From Methanobacterium bryantii (GTDB lineage Archaea; Methanobacteriota; Methanobacteria; Methanobacteriales; Methanobacteriaceae), in NCBI RefSeq assembly GCF_002287175.1, contig NZ_LMVM01000037.1:62001-126000 (forward strand): a stretch of DNA of 64,000 nt, in the 5' to 3' direction. A program made the position numbers and the translations under genes. Within the stretch, counting starts at the first letter, position 1. Every line of letters starts with the position of its first letter. The notes under the pieces are model-generated. The model was not told the DNA's origin, did no database searches, and saw nothing but the letters and a program-made list of their open reading frames with translations. Positions 1 to 10,286 of the stretch are shown piece after piece.

Positions 1-604
<604 letters not shown>

Positions 605-657
605 TATCACTTATCCTTCTCTATTAGCGTAATTTATTAATTTTAAATTTGAATATT

Positions 658-1974
658 TTATTTAGTCATTTTAAATTCATTATCCAGTGCAATCATCAAT
701 TCTTTCATGTTATAATTTTCTAAATTATTTATTATTTCTAAAATATCAGCAGATATTTCTGGATTCAACTCGATGAATTTTTCCATTAATTCATTCAAGG
801 TAAACTGGTTTTCTGGTTCTCCTTTTGGTAAATCAACACATTCACTGTAGGAGTGATCTTCAGTTTGGATTATTACGTTTGATGATCTTTTATAAGGGTA
901 TGATTCATCCAGATTCTCATCACATTCGGTAACAATTTTACTGGAAATTTTTGCTATTTCATCATCTGTTTTCAAGTCATCAAGACTTAAATTTCCATTT
1001 CGCACCGCTATTGCAAGACTTACAGGTAAACTTTGCCTTATAGCTTCTTTTGTTTTTGGATCATAATTATCATGGTTTGCAGCAATTTTATATGTCTTAA
1101 CGATTATTTTTTGTATATCATCTGTTTCGATACTGTTTTTATTTAAAATACAGAAAGCAGCATCGATTGTAGAGTGTAAATGTCTGCATACTGGGTATTT
1201 TTTGAAATATACATCCTGAATATGGAAATTTCCTATTTCCAGTTTCTTATTCTTAATATCACCATTTACCATTGCGGATATAAACCCTTCTTTTCCATCG
1301 ATGATTGAGGAAGCGCCGGTAAATCCCTTTTTTGCAAGAAGCGCCGATAAAACTCCTGTATGTGCGGCTTTTCCTGCATGTAGATGTTTTCCCATTGATC
1401 CAGAATGGTCTGATTCTAAAAGACCAGCTGCCTGGGTTCCTGCAAGTCCGAGGGCATTTAATGTCTCTTTTTTGTCAAGGTTTAGTGCGTAGCATGCAGC
1501 AGCTGTAGCTCCAAACGTTCCACAGGTTCCAGTACTATGAAATCCTTTATTTCGATGTTCTGGGTTTACAAGAATTCCAAGGGAAATTGCAACTTCGTAG
1601 CCTGCAATGATTGAGTTTATAAATTCTTTTCCATTTTTGTTAGAGGCTTCACATGTTGACAATGCTGCAGGTATAACACAGGCTCCGGGATGCATCTGGG
1701 CAAATCTGTGTCCGTCATCTAAATCAAGGCAGTGTGCAGCTATCCCATTTGCAAGAGCAGAATCAAGAATATTGGCTTTTTTATGGCCAATGATAGTTGA
1801 TTCACTGTCTTCTTTTACAATATTATTTATTGCAATTGAGCTTCTGGTTTTAGATCCCCTGAGGGTTACCCCTAAAAAGTCTAAAAAACAGAGTTTTGCC
1901 TGATCTATGGCTTGTTTAGGGACTTTTTTATGGTGGGTTCCAGTAATAAAATCTGTAAATTTTCCTGTTATCAT
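658..1974 (-). CDS. MmgE/PrpD family protein
   Basis: This 438-residue protein matches the MmgE/PrpD family (2-methylcitrate dehydratase, cis-aconitate decarboxylase and relatives) in length and motifs. Seen in order are an N-terminal helical region with LCFLDFLGVTLRGSKT, the segment DLDDGHRFAQMHPGACVIPAAL, the glycine- and alanine-rich helix FGATAAACYALNLDKKET, and KYPVCRHLHSTIDA near residue 260. The family catalyses dehydration or decarboxylation of tricarboxylic acids. Which substrate is used here cannot be told, since methanobacteria have no methylcitrate cycle of the usual kind. The start ATG at 1974 has no strong RBS. The gene probably heads a two-gene unit with the partial gene at the window edge. 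Confidence 0.85.
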   Translation of the reverse strand: MITGKFTDFITGTHHKKVPKQAIDQAKLCFLDFLGVTLRGSKTRSSIAINNIVKEDSESTIIGHKKANILDSALANGIAAHCLDLDDGHRFAQMHPGACVIPAALSTCEASNKNGKEFINSIIAGYEVAISLGILVNPEHRNKGFHSTGTCGTFGATAAACYALNLDKKETLNALGLAGTQAAGLLESDHSGSMGKHLHAGKAAHTGVLSALLAKKGFTGASSIIDGKEGFISAMVNGDIKNKKLEIGNFHIQDVYFKKYPVCRHLHSTIDAAFCILNKNSIETDDIQKIIVKTYKIAANHDNYDPKTKEAIRQSLPVSLAIAVRNGNLSLDDLKTDDEIAKISSKIVTECDENLDESYPYKRSSNVIIQTEDHSYSECVDLPKGEPENQFTLNELMEKFIELNPEISADILEIINNLENYNMKELMIALDNEFKMTK

Positions 1975-2440
1975 TGATCGTAAATTCTAGGTTCATAAGA
2001 TAAACTTTTTGATCCATTTACCAATCACATAATCTTAAAAAACTGTCAAATTGAAAAATCATATGTTAATACATGTTAAACTAGGGGAATAGTTTAAATA
2101 GTAAATAAAAAAAGGTCTAGATCATATGGATAATATAAATTAATATATTAATATTACTTTAAATAGTTAAATTCAATTTTACATTGGTTCTTATCCAATT
2201 CACTACTTCCATATATTATGATATTATATGCATTTGAACCAGAAAAGTGTATGATAATATTCATAGACAATCATATTTGGAATAACTTTTTATAGGATAA
2301 AATACAAATATTAAGCCAGAATGCGGACAGTAGATGATTGAATTAATTTGAGTGTGACACCCAGGTCAACTTAAGAATAATAAGTTGATATGATGTTCGT
2401 ATATTGTCCTGTAACTTAAATAAACTGAGAAAGTGATAGT
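1975..2440. other. AT-rich divergent intergenic region
   Basis: Spacer between the divergent MmgE/PrpD and response regulator genes. It is extremely AT-rich. A TATA-like stretch (CTTTTTATAGG) lies near 2286-2296, well upstream of the response regulator, and an inverted repeat (listed separately) lies at 2366-2388. No coding frame with an RBS was found. Confidence 0.5.
2366..2388. promoter_or_regulatory. Inverted repeat upstream of the response regulator
   Basis: TCAACTTA (2366-2373) and its exact complement TAAGTTGA (2381-2388) flank a 7-nt spacer, 52 bp before the response regulator ATG. The position suits a regulator-binding site or a 5' leader hairpin. No regulator is identified. Confidence 0.4.
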
Positions 2441-2887
2441 ATGTCTGATCTTGAATTTACTAAAATATTGTTAGTTGAGGATAATCCGGCAGATATTCGT
2501 CTCTTTAAAGAAGCATTTAAAGAATCAAACTTTCAAAATGAATTTTATTCAGTTAAAAATAGCAGTGATGCCAATAATTTCTTAAATCGTCAGGAAAAAT
2601 ATACTAATGTCCCTAAACCGGATATAATATTACTTGATATCAATATACCTCCAACTGGAGGTTTTGATGTTTTAAAAAAAGTTAAAACAAATGATCATCT
2701 CAAATTAATCCCCGTGATAATCATTTCAGCATCCCGAAATGAAAGAGATATGTTATGTGCATATCACTATCATGCAAATGCGTTCATCGTCAAACCAAGC
2801 GACTATAATTCATTTATAAAGTTTTTTGACTCTCTTGGGGATTTCTGGATTAATTGGGCAAGACTGCCTGGTGAAATGGAAATTTAA
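2441..2887 (+). CDS. Single-domain response regulator (Rcp1-like receiver)
   Basis: The 148-residue protein is one CheY-like receiver domain with no output domain. The acidic pocket is E13-D14 in LLVEDNPAD, the phosphoacceptor is D66 in ILLDINIP, S96 is the switch Ser/Thr in IIISASRNE, and K118 is in FIVKPSD. The insertion before D66 and the tail with FFDSLGDFWINWARLP are typical of Rcp1-type regulators that partner phytochrome-like or PAS histidine kinases in methanogens. GAAAGTGATAGT precedes the ATG. No kinase is adjacent. The PAS kinase at 16.2 kb is a possible but unproven partner. Confidence 0.92.
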   Translation: MSDLEFTKILLVEDNPADIRLFKEAFKESNFQNEFYSVKNSSDANNFLNRQEKYTNVPKPDIILLDINIPPTGGFDVLKKVKTNDHLKLIPVIIISASRNERDMLCAYHYHANAFIVKPSDYNSFIKFFDSLGDFWINWARLPGEMEI

Positions 2888-2913
2888 ATAAACTTTTAAA
2901 GGGTAAAAATGAA

Positions 2914-4164
<1,251 letters not shown>

Positions 4165-4214
4165 AAAATTCACCTGACAATATACAATTACATAGATCTA
4201 ATTCGGTGATCAAA

Positions 4215-5156
4215 ATGCAAAGGGATCATATCTTAAGAGAAATAAACGAACTTTTAGCAAACCATAATTTTGAAACTTCTCACATATATGATAGAAGTTG
4301 TTTTGATATGGTCGCTCGAAAAAGATTGTTGTTGCTATTACTTAAAGTTTTAATCAATATAGATTCTTTTACCGGGCAGCAGGCAGAAGAAATAAAGAAG
4401 TTAGCAAGCACTTTTCTAGCATCTCCTCTAGTTGTGGGATTAAAATCTAAATACGAATATTTGGAAGAGGATGTTGTCTATGAAAGACATGGAATACCTG
4501 TAATTGCTCCCGAAACCCTGCGGAATATGATTACAGAAGAAATTTATCCTGAAGTATTTGCAGACCGCGGGGGATACTTCGTTCAGATAGATGGTGAAGC
4601 TGTTAAAGAAGCTAGAGAAAGAGAAAACCTTTCCCTCAAAGAACTAGCAGATAAAGCCCACGTTTCACGTGAAACTATATATAAATATGAGCGTGGACAG
4701 GTTAGGGCATCCCCTGAAACTGTGATAACCCTTGAAACTATTTTAAACATGAAAATCACACTTTCAGTTGATCTCTTTAAAGTTCCAGAAGCTGAAAAAG
4801 AGGTCATCACCGAAAAAACACCAAAAGAGTTAATTAAATTAGGTTTTGGAATTATTCCGACCAGTAAAACTCCTTTCGACGCACTCACAACCAGTGACCC
4901 TCAATTAAAGGAAAAGATCGCCATGATGACCAATATGGAAAAAAACAGGAACCAAAAGATTCTGGAAAAAATGGCGGTAAATGTTAAAGACCTTGCAGGT
5001 GTAACTGGAACAGATGCAGTATTCATCTTAAAGAATAAAAAACCTTTAAGCTGTATTGAAGGTGTCCCAGCCGTTCACAGCTGGGAAATGAGCGAAATGG
5101 AAAGCCGCGGTGAATTCTTGAAGATCATCAGAGAGCGGAAAGAAGAATGTAACTAA
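4215..5156 (+). CDS. Archaeal HTH-type transcriptional regulator (Xre-like helix-turn-helix)
   Basis: A 313-residue protein of the putative HTH-type regulator family that is conserved in methanogens. The N-terminal 120 residues (ETSHIYDRSCFDMVARKRL) form a conserved domain of unknown role. A Cro/CI-type HTH follows at about residues 125-185, with AVKEARERENLSLKELADKA and VSRETIYKYERGQVRAS. The C-terminal domain ends in an ISRE-like KKPLSCIEGVPAVHSWEM region. The ATG at 4215 sits 5 nt after GGTGA; the in-frame GTG at 4206 overlaps that RBS and is rejected. Targets are unknown. It shares a short divergent promoter region with tiaS. Confidence 0.85.
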   Translation: MQRDHILREINELLANHNFETSHIYDRSCFDMVARKRLLLLLLKVLINIDSFTGQQAEEIKKLASTFLASPLVVGLKSKYEYLEEDVVYERHGIPVIAPETLRNMITEEIYPEVFADRGGYFVQIDGEAVKEARERENLSLKELADKAHVSRETIYKYERGQVRASPETVITLETILNMKITLSVDLFKVPEAEKEVITEKTPKELIKLGFGIIPTSKTPFDALTTSDPQLKEKIAMMTNMEKNRNQKILEKMAVNVKDLAGVTGTDAVFILKNKKPLSCIEGVPAVHSWEMSEMESRGEFLKIIRERKEECN

Positions 5157-5189
5157 CAACTTTTTTTTTAAAAAAAGGATTGATCAAAA

Positions 5190-5282
5190 AAATCCCTCGA
5201 AAATCGAAGATTTTCGGGGCATCAAAAACCTTTGGTTTTTGAAAGCCTCGCGAAAAAACAGAGTTTTTTCGCTGCGGAGAAA
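5190..5282. repeat. Array of three 3-nt-loop hairpins between convergent genes
   Basis: Three near-perfect palindromes follow each other: arms 5198-5205/5209-5216 (CGAAAATC, loop GAA), arms 5222-5230/5234-5242 (TCAAAAACC, loop TTT), and arms 5250-5259/5263-5272 (GCGAAAAAAC, loop AGA). The linkers are short and GC-rich (GGGGCA, AAGCCTC). The array sits between the convergent ends of the HTH regulator and the TIM-barrel gene, so it could work as a bidirectional terminator. Its form matches the arrays at 15.5, 35.0 and 44.2 kb. Confidence 0.85.
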
Positions 5283-5369
5283 AGGGTTCAATTATTTTTC
5301 ATATTTTTTTAAAAAGAAATCAATTTTATCCACAAATAAATCCAAACCAAAAAATAAAAATTTTTAGGG

Positions 5370-6119
5370 CTACTTGTTTTTAAGCAGGCCAAAAGTCTCT
5401 TCAGCTTCAGCTTCAGAGGCAATTCCCACAGTCATTAAATCAACATAATCCAGTGTTTTCAAGAAGTCAAAGGCATCACCAGGAGTAAGTATTCCCGCAG
5501 CCATAGTCTGCATTGCAATGATTGTTTTATTTAATTTAATGATTATATCTCTAAATTCAGCACGCTCTTTAGCTATAAACACGTCAGTATCCATTAAATA
5601 TCCCAGTTTATTTACTGGGACCATATAAATATCAAATAAGTCTAGTATAGGTGATTCTAAAAGATTTCTTGTTGTATTGAAAGGCTTGCGTGTTGTAAGC
5701 CCTGGAACAGTCCCTGTCTCTTTGATATCTTCAAGTTTTTCAGCTAAAAAATCGTAATTCAAACTGTCAGTAGCTGTATCATGAAGAATCATAGCGCTTG
5801 CTCCAAGCCGGGATAGAAGTTCTATATCTTCATTTTCACAGTCAAGTCTTACAGTTCCAACAATATTAAAATCATAACCTTCATCTGCGGCCCAGTTAAT
5901 GGCTTTTACTACAGGTTCATAAGGTATAAGCTGAATACCTGTAATTCCAAGTTCATGTGATTTTTTAAGTATTTTAAGTATATTTTCTGGTTTGTCATAA
6001 AGGTCTAACTGGTATAATCTGGATCTATGCCCAAAATGAGCTGCCCCTATAAATGGGGAAGTTCCAAGAAGGGTTCTTGGTATTTCCCTGTCGTTGATTG
6101 TAATAGTTCCCTCAAACAT
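5370..6119 (-). CDS. Conserved hypothetical TIM-barrel protein
   Basis: 249 residues with a clear alpha/beta-barrel rhythm: LGTSPFIGAAHFG at the N-terminus, GITGIQLIPYEP, YDFNIVGTVRLDCEN, GASAMILHDTATDS, FDIYMVPVNKLGYL, KTIIAMQTMAAGILTP and YVDLMTVGIASEAEAEET at the end. The last segment resembles the C-terminal phosphate- or nucleotide-binding end of aldo/keto reductase-like barrels. I do not recognise a characterised family. GGGAT lies 5 nt before the ATG. The start is 13 bp downstream of the YbjQ-like gene's stop, so the two are likely co-transcribed. Confidence 0.75.
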   Translation of the reverse strand: MFEGTITINDREIPRTLLGTSPFIGAAHFGHRSRLYQLDLYDKPENILKILKKSHELGITGIQLIPYEPVVKAINWAADEGYDFNIVGTVRLDCENEDIELLSRLGASAMILHDTATDSLNYDFLAEKLEDIKETGTVPGLTTRKPFNTTRNLLESPILDLFDIYMVPVNKLGYLMDTDVFIAKERAEFRDIIIKLNKTIIAMQTMAAGILTPGDAFDFLKTLDYVDLMTVGIASEAEAEETFGLLKNK

Positions 6120-6132
6120 TTTTATCCCAAAT

Positions 6133-6468
6133 TTACTCCTTTTCCACTGTTACTGCAGTTCCGTAGGCTAAAATTTCCTGCATCACGTCTGAAATGTCAT
6201 TTGAATCAAAACGCACACTTATTACAGCATTGGCTCCCATTGATTGTGCATGACGTATCATTCTGCGTAAAGCTTCATCTCTTGTATCTTCCATCATTTT
6301 AACATATTCTTTTATTTCCCCACCAAACATGGAACGCAGTCCAGCACCTATTTGTCCGCCAAGACCTCTACTTCTTACAGTTAGTCCATATACAAAACCG
6401 TGAGTTTTAACAGCTTTGTATCCAGGTACGTAGTTTGAACTTACCACAATGAATTCATTTACATCCAT
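6133..6468 (-). CDS. YbjQ/UPF0145 family protein
   Basis: 111 residues, the usual length of the YbjQ (UPF0145) family. Seen are EFIVVSSNYVPGYKAVKTHGF, VRSRGLGGQIGAGLRSMFGGEI, the helix TRDEALRRMIRHAQSMGANA, and VISVRFDSNDISDVMQEILAYGTAV. These are the family's conserved blocks. The family forms pentameric or decameric rings and is often labelled heavy-metal-binding, but its biological role is unknown. GGGAGG precedes the ATG. The gene lies between trehalose-phosphate synthase (46 bp upstream) and the TIM-barrel gene (13 bp downstream), probably one transcript. Confidence 0.9.
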   Translation of the reverse strand: MDVNEFIVVSSNYVPGYKAVKTHGFVYGLTVRSRGLGGQIGAGLRSMFGGEIKEYVKMMEDTRDEALRRMIRHAQSMGANAVISVRFDSNDISDVMQEILAYGTAVTVEKE

Positions 6469-6514
6469 ATTTTTTGCCTCCCTCTAACAGTGAACTAACT
6501 ATTTATTATTGTGC

Positions 6515-7999
6515 TTAAAATAGTTTTTGAATATCGTTGAACTGTTCTCCCATCCATTTATATACATCATAGTGATAGATAGTATTTTTAAGTCCATTTA
6601 AACGCTTTTTACGTTGGTCATGTTTCATTGTAACGGCTTTATAAATGGCATCAGCTGTTTCTGTAATATCAAGTGCATTTATATTAATTGCATTTTCTTT
6701 AAGTTCATCGTAAGCTCCTGTGGTTTCAGATATTATTAAAACACCATTATTTTCATTTAAAGTGCTCCCTTCTTTAGGGACGATGTTCATTCCATCATTA
6801 ATTGAATTTATTAAAAGGCAGTCATAGTTTTTAAGTGCAGCAGTTACAAGTGAATATTCAGCATCAAAATGAGGAACTATAGGTTTCCACCCATTTTTAG
6901 AATATTTTTCATTGATTTCAGTGATTATATTATTTACATTAGTTTTATAATCCGCGTATTCTTTCACGTTCTCTCTGGTTGTCACCCCAGTTATGAAAAA
7001 TGTGACTTTGCCTTTAAATTCGGGGTGCTTTTGGAAAAAAAGGTCATATGCTTTAAAACCTCTTATAATATTTTTACTGGGATCCGTTCTTTCAGTTCTG
7101 TAAATTAAAAAGTTATTTCCCTTGATTTTTTTTACATACTGCTCCTGTTTTAAAACTTCATTGGATTTTGCAAATTCATTTAGCTTTTTAATGTCTACAG
7201 AAATAGGATAGTTCTTTACAAAGGTCTCACGGCCATTATAATGCACTATATTATTTTTAAAGTCTACTTCCTCCGCATATTTTTCACATGTCATGAGAAA
7301 ATTCTTAACATATTTTTTAGTATGAAAACCAAGGTGATTATTAGATAAAAGCCCTTCTATAATGGCTTTACTAATGTATCGTGGATATATATTAAAATAA
7401 TCTGGATGGGGCCATGGAATGTGTATGAACTGACTCAAAAAAATATCATCAAACTTTTCACGGATATATGTTGGACATGTTTGCAGATGGGTATCTTGAA
7501 GCATTATTAAAGGTTCTTTATTTGATGAATTCACTTCTTTAATTATTTTTTCTGCAAATTTCTGGTTTACATATTGATAGCTCTGCCAGGCATGATGTAA
7601 GCTGTCATCAATTTCAGGAGTATAGGTTAAATTCCATAAATAGTGGTGTATAAACCATAAAAATGGGTTATGAAAAGAATTATAGAATTCATAGTATTTT
7701 TCTTTGTCTAACATAATAAATTGAACATTCAACTTTGGCTTTTCTAAGGGAAAGGGTATTCTATTTTCTGGAAATCTGCCAGCCATTTCCATATCTGCAT
7801 TGGTCATGGCACTTGCAACCCATGTACCCCCTGTTTTCTCCATAAATGGAAGTAAAGTAGGAACTATTCCTCCTGCCCCTATTTTCATCTCTATTCTGCA
7901 TTTAACATCATAAAAAAATTCTATAGGTCCTCGATTGGATGCTATGATTAAATTTTTATCCTCAAGAAACTTTTTTATGCACTTATCTGAAGTTGATAT
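6515..7999 (-). CDS. otsA: Trehalose-6-phosphate synthase, GT20 family (copy 1; non-AUG start)
   Basis: GT20 enzymes join UDP-glucose and glucose 6-phosphate. Motifs match OtsA: LIIASNRGPIEF at the N-terminus, GAGGIVPTLLPFM, IPWPHPDYFNIYP, FHTKKYVKNFL, the phosphate-binding RTERTDPSKNIIRGF and DGMNIVPKEG with NNGVLIISETTGAYDEL. The first in-frame ATG (7888) lies after the SNRGP strand, so starting there would remove a conserved part of the active site. Between the upstream in-frame stop and that motif there is no ATG, GTG or TTG. AGGAGG stands 8 nt before an ATA at 7999 and 2 nt before an ATT at 8005. An AUA or AUU start is inferred; the coordinate uses ATA. A paralogue follows upstream on the same strand. 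Confidence 0.87.
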   Translation of the reverse strand: MSTSDKCIKKFLEDKNLIIASNRGPIEFFYDVKCRIEMKIGAGGIVPTLLPFMEKTGGTWVASAMTNADMEMAGRFPENRIPFPLEKPKLNVQFIMLDKEKYYEFYNSFHNPFLWFIHHYLWNLTYTPEIDDSLHHAWQSYQYVNQKFAEKIIKEVNSSNKEPLIMLQDTHLQTCPTYIREKFDDIFLSQFIHIPWPHPDYFNIYPRYISKAIIEGLLSNNHLGFHTKKYVKNFLMTCEKYAEEVDFKNNIVHYNGRETFVKNYPISVDIKKLNEFAKSNEVLKQEQYVKKIKGNNFLIYRTERTDPSKNIIRGFKAYDLFFQKHPEFKGKVTFFITGVTTRENVKEYADYKTNVNNIITEINEKYSKNGWKPIVPHFDAEYSLVTAALKNYDCLLINSINDGMNIVPKEGSTLNENNGVLIISETTGAYDELKENAININALDITETADAIYKAVTMKHDQRKKRLNGLKNTIYHYDVYKWMGEQFNDIQKLF

Positions 8000-8005
8000 G
8001 TTAAT

Positions 8006-8337
8006 TTCCTCCTGATGTAGTTATATTAAACGTTCATATTGGATATATGAATTTTGTTTTGTATTAAATTGTAATTTTAGCTATGTAGAATAATTTGCAG
8101 TGTAATCTGCATTAATTCTATGATAACTGCACTACTTTCAAGTCATGAACGTTGTTAAAAAAACTTTTTTTATTAATATATGTTTTAAGAATTTATATTT
8201 ATTTTGATTTTTTGAACTCAAAAGAAGATTTACAGTAAAAAACAAGCTTAAAATGCTGTTATTTAAAGTAATTATTTTCAAATAAATTAAGATAAGTTAA
8301 AAATAAGAATTTATTACAAAATTAGAACATATATAAT
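8006..8337. other. AT-rich spacer between the two trehalose-phosphate synthase genes
   Basis: About 330 bp of A/T-dominated sequence between two same-strand genes. It probably carries the promoter of copy 1 (ATAAGTTAAAAATAAG-like and TATATGAATTTTG stretches near 8045) and the end of copy 2. No RNA gene, repeat or open frame with an RBS was seen. Confidence 0.4.
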
Positions 8338-9825
8338 TTAAAATAGATTACGAATATCGTTAAACTGTTCTTGCATCCAGATATAAACATTTCTTTCCCT
8401 GACAGTTTTTTTAAGCCCTTCAATAAGTCTTTGTCGTTCATGTTTGCTCATCATAATGGCCCGATAAATTGCATCTGCTGTTTGGCTGATATCATAAGCA
8501 TTCACAATGATAGAATAATCTTTAAGCTCTTCATAGGAACCTGCACCATTTGACATTATTAAAACACCATTATTTTCATTTACTACGGGTCCTTCTTTGG
8601 CAACGATATTCATACCATCTACAATGGGGTTTACAAGTAAACAATCATAATGTTTAAAGGCCGCAGTTACAAGCCCATAGTCTGCCTTAAAAATCTGTTT
8701 AATTGGCACCCAACTATCTTTGGAATACCTTTCATTTATTGAATCAATTATTCTGTAAGATTCATCTCTATAATCACAGTATTCCTTTATCTGCTGTCTT
8801 GTAGGCATCCCAGTTGATAGAAATATCACTTTTCCATGAAATTCAGGGTGCTTCTGTAAAAATAGTTCATATGCTTTAAATCCACGGATTATATTTTTAC
8901 TTAAGTCGGCCCTATCAGTTCTATATAATAAAAAATTGTCTCCCTTAATTTTTTTAATTAATTCCTCTTTTTTTATTACTTCTGGGCTTTTTGCATTTTC
9001 TATGAGTTTTTTATCATCAACGGATATTGGATAATTCTTTACAAAAATTCTACGCCCTTCGTACCATATTGTATCTGTTTTGTAATCTACTTTATCTACG
9101 TACGGTTCGCAGGTATATAGAAAATTCCGGGCGTATTTTTCCAGATGAAATCCAATTATGTCATTGGATAACAGCCCTTTAATAATGGCTTCCTGCATAT
9201 ACTCTGGAAGAATACTAAAATATTCGGATTGAGGCCAGGGAATATGGATAAAATGGCTTAAAAAAATATCACCAAGTTTTTCTCGTATATAACTGGGACA
9301 TGTATATAAATGATAATCCTGAAGCATAATTAGAGGTTTTTTTTCACTTAATTTCACTTCTTCTATAATTCTCTCTGCAAACTGTTGGTTTACATATACA
9401 TAACTGTCATGCCATGCTTTATGGATATTGTCATCAATTTCTGGCATATAAGGTGTATTCCACATGTAGTGCTGCACAAACCAGATGAGAGGGTTGCTTA
9501 TTACACTGTAATAATCTTTATATATTTCTGGATCCACAACAACAAAAGAAACACAAAAATCAGGATTATCTTCGGGAATTGGCACCATGCATTTCTTATG
9601 CTCTGCTGCTATTTTTCTATCTCCCTCAGTCATGGCGCTTGCAACCCATGATCCCTTAACACGGGTCATAAATGGAAGTAGAGTAGATACTAATCCTCCT
9701 CCTCCCCTTTTCATTTCAGTTTTTCCTTCTTTAATATGAAATTCAACGGGCCCTCTATTTGATGCAACAATTAAATTTTTATCTTCTAAGAATTGGTTTA
9801 TCTGTTCTTGAGTATCATATGTAAT
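8338..9825 (-). CDS. otsA: Trehalose-6-phosphate synthase, GT20 family (copy 2; non-AUG start)
   Basis: Paralogue of the gene at 6515-7999 with the same architecture: LIVASNRGPVEFH, RGGGGLVSTLLPFM, WPQSEYFSILPEYM, FHLEKYARNFL, YRTDRADLSKNIIRGF and DGMNIVAKEG with NNGVLIMSNGAGSYEEL. As in copy 1, the first standard in-frame start (ATG 9714) lies after the SNRGP motif. An in-frame TGA is only five codons before ATT 9825, and no ATG, GTG or TTG lies between it and the motif. GAGGGG sits 5 nt before ATT 9825, which is taken as the start. The out-of-frame ATG at 9819 soon meets a stop. The two copies probably arose by duplication and have diverged well. Confidence 0.87.
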   Translation of the reverse strand: MTYDTQEQINQFLEDKNLIVASNRGPVEFHIKEGKTEMKRGGGGLVSTLLPFMTRVKGSWVASAMTEGDRKIAAEHKKCMVPIPEDNPDFCVSFVVVDPEIYKDYYSVISNPLIWFVQHYMWNTPYMPEIDDNIHKAWHDSYVYVNQQFAERIIEEVKLSEKKPLIMLQDYHLYTCPSYIREKLGDIFLSHFIHIPWPQSEYFSILPEYMQEAIIKGLLSNDIIGFHLEKYARNFLYTCEPYVDKVDYKTDTIWYEGRRIFVKNYPISVDDKKLIENAKSPEVIKKEELIKKIKGDNFLLYRTDRADLSKNIIRGFKAYELFLQKHPEFHGKVIFLSTGMPTRQQIKEYCDYRDESYRIIDSINERYSKDSWVPIKQIFKADYGLVTAAFKHYDCLLVNPIVDGMNIVAKEGPVVNENNGVLIMSNGAGSYEELKDYSIIVNAYDISQTADAIYRAIMMSKHERQRLIEGLKKTVRERNVYIWMQEQFNDIRNLF

Positions 9826-10286
9826 TTTATCCCCTCAATTAATAAATTTTATGTATTATTTAATACTCTGTAACAACAGATTTAAATTTATTTTCATTTA
9901 AATAAAATAGGAGATACAATAATTTAAAGGGAGGATTTTAGAAATTTGGGAATTAAAGAAGGTCATTATTAAATGATGATAATATTTTACTTAATTTCAT
10001 TAAAGGTTATTGAATTTTATACTAATTAGTTTAAATCATAAACAACAAAACTTATAATAATAGATATATTTAAATTAAATCCTCAATAGTTTAAATTTAT
10101 TTATATATATTGTACAGTAGTGATTCTATTAGTTTAGGCTCATGCTGTGATCATGTGAAGAATGTTATTTAGTTAATAAGTGATTTGCTTAAATTTTTAA
10201 ACTTTTTTCATTCATAATTCATATGAAAATTATAGTTACATTTGCACAATGGCAAATTATAAAATAGATATGCGGCTGGTGAAATA
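9826..10286. other. AT-rich divergent spacer with serA promoter elements
   Basis: The spacer between divergent trehalose-phosphate synthase copy 2 and serA is strongly AT-rich. Near serA it holds an inverted repeat ATTTGC-N6-GCAAAT (10240-10257) directly followed by a TATA-like AAATTATAAAATAG. No coding potential was found in the rest. Confidence 0.45.
10240..10257. promoter_or_regulatory. Inverted repeat at the serA promoter
   Basis: ATTTGC (10240-10245) and GCAAAT (10252-10257) are exact complements around the 6-nt spacer ACAATG, overlapping the TATA-like element, 30 bp before the serA start. The place is right for a repressor operator. The cognate regulator is unknown. Confidence 0.4.

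Noticed and set aside
1301..1903. Plus-strand open frames opposite the MmgE/PrpD gene
   Set aside because: They are antisense shadows of a well-supported gene, have no RBS and show no family features. The same applies to the antisense frames opposite tiaS, serA, the aldehyde dehydrogenase, fdhA and the alpha/beta hydrolase.
4165..4173. GTG as a start for TiaS three codons upstream of ATG 4164
   Set aside because: The GTG is part of the AGGTGA ribosome binding site; ATG 4164 has the right spacing. The same reasoning removed upstream GTG or TTG starts at 4206, 19956, 20307, 21910, 25572, 28353, 29566 and 37447.
5157..5369. Short peptides encoded in the hairpin array
   Set aside because: All frames are short and broken and have no RBS; the palindromic structure explains the sequence.
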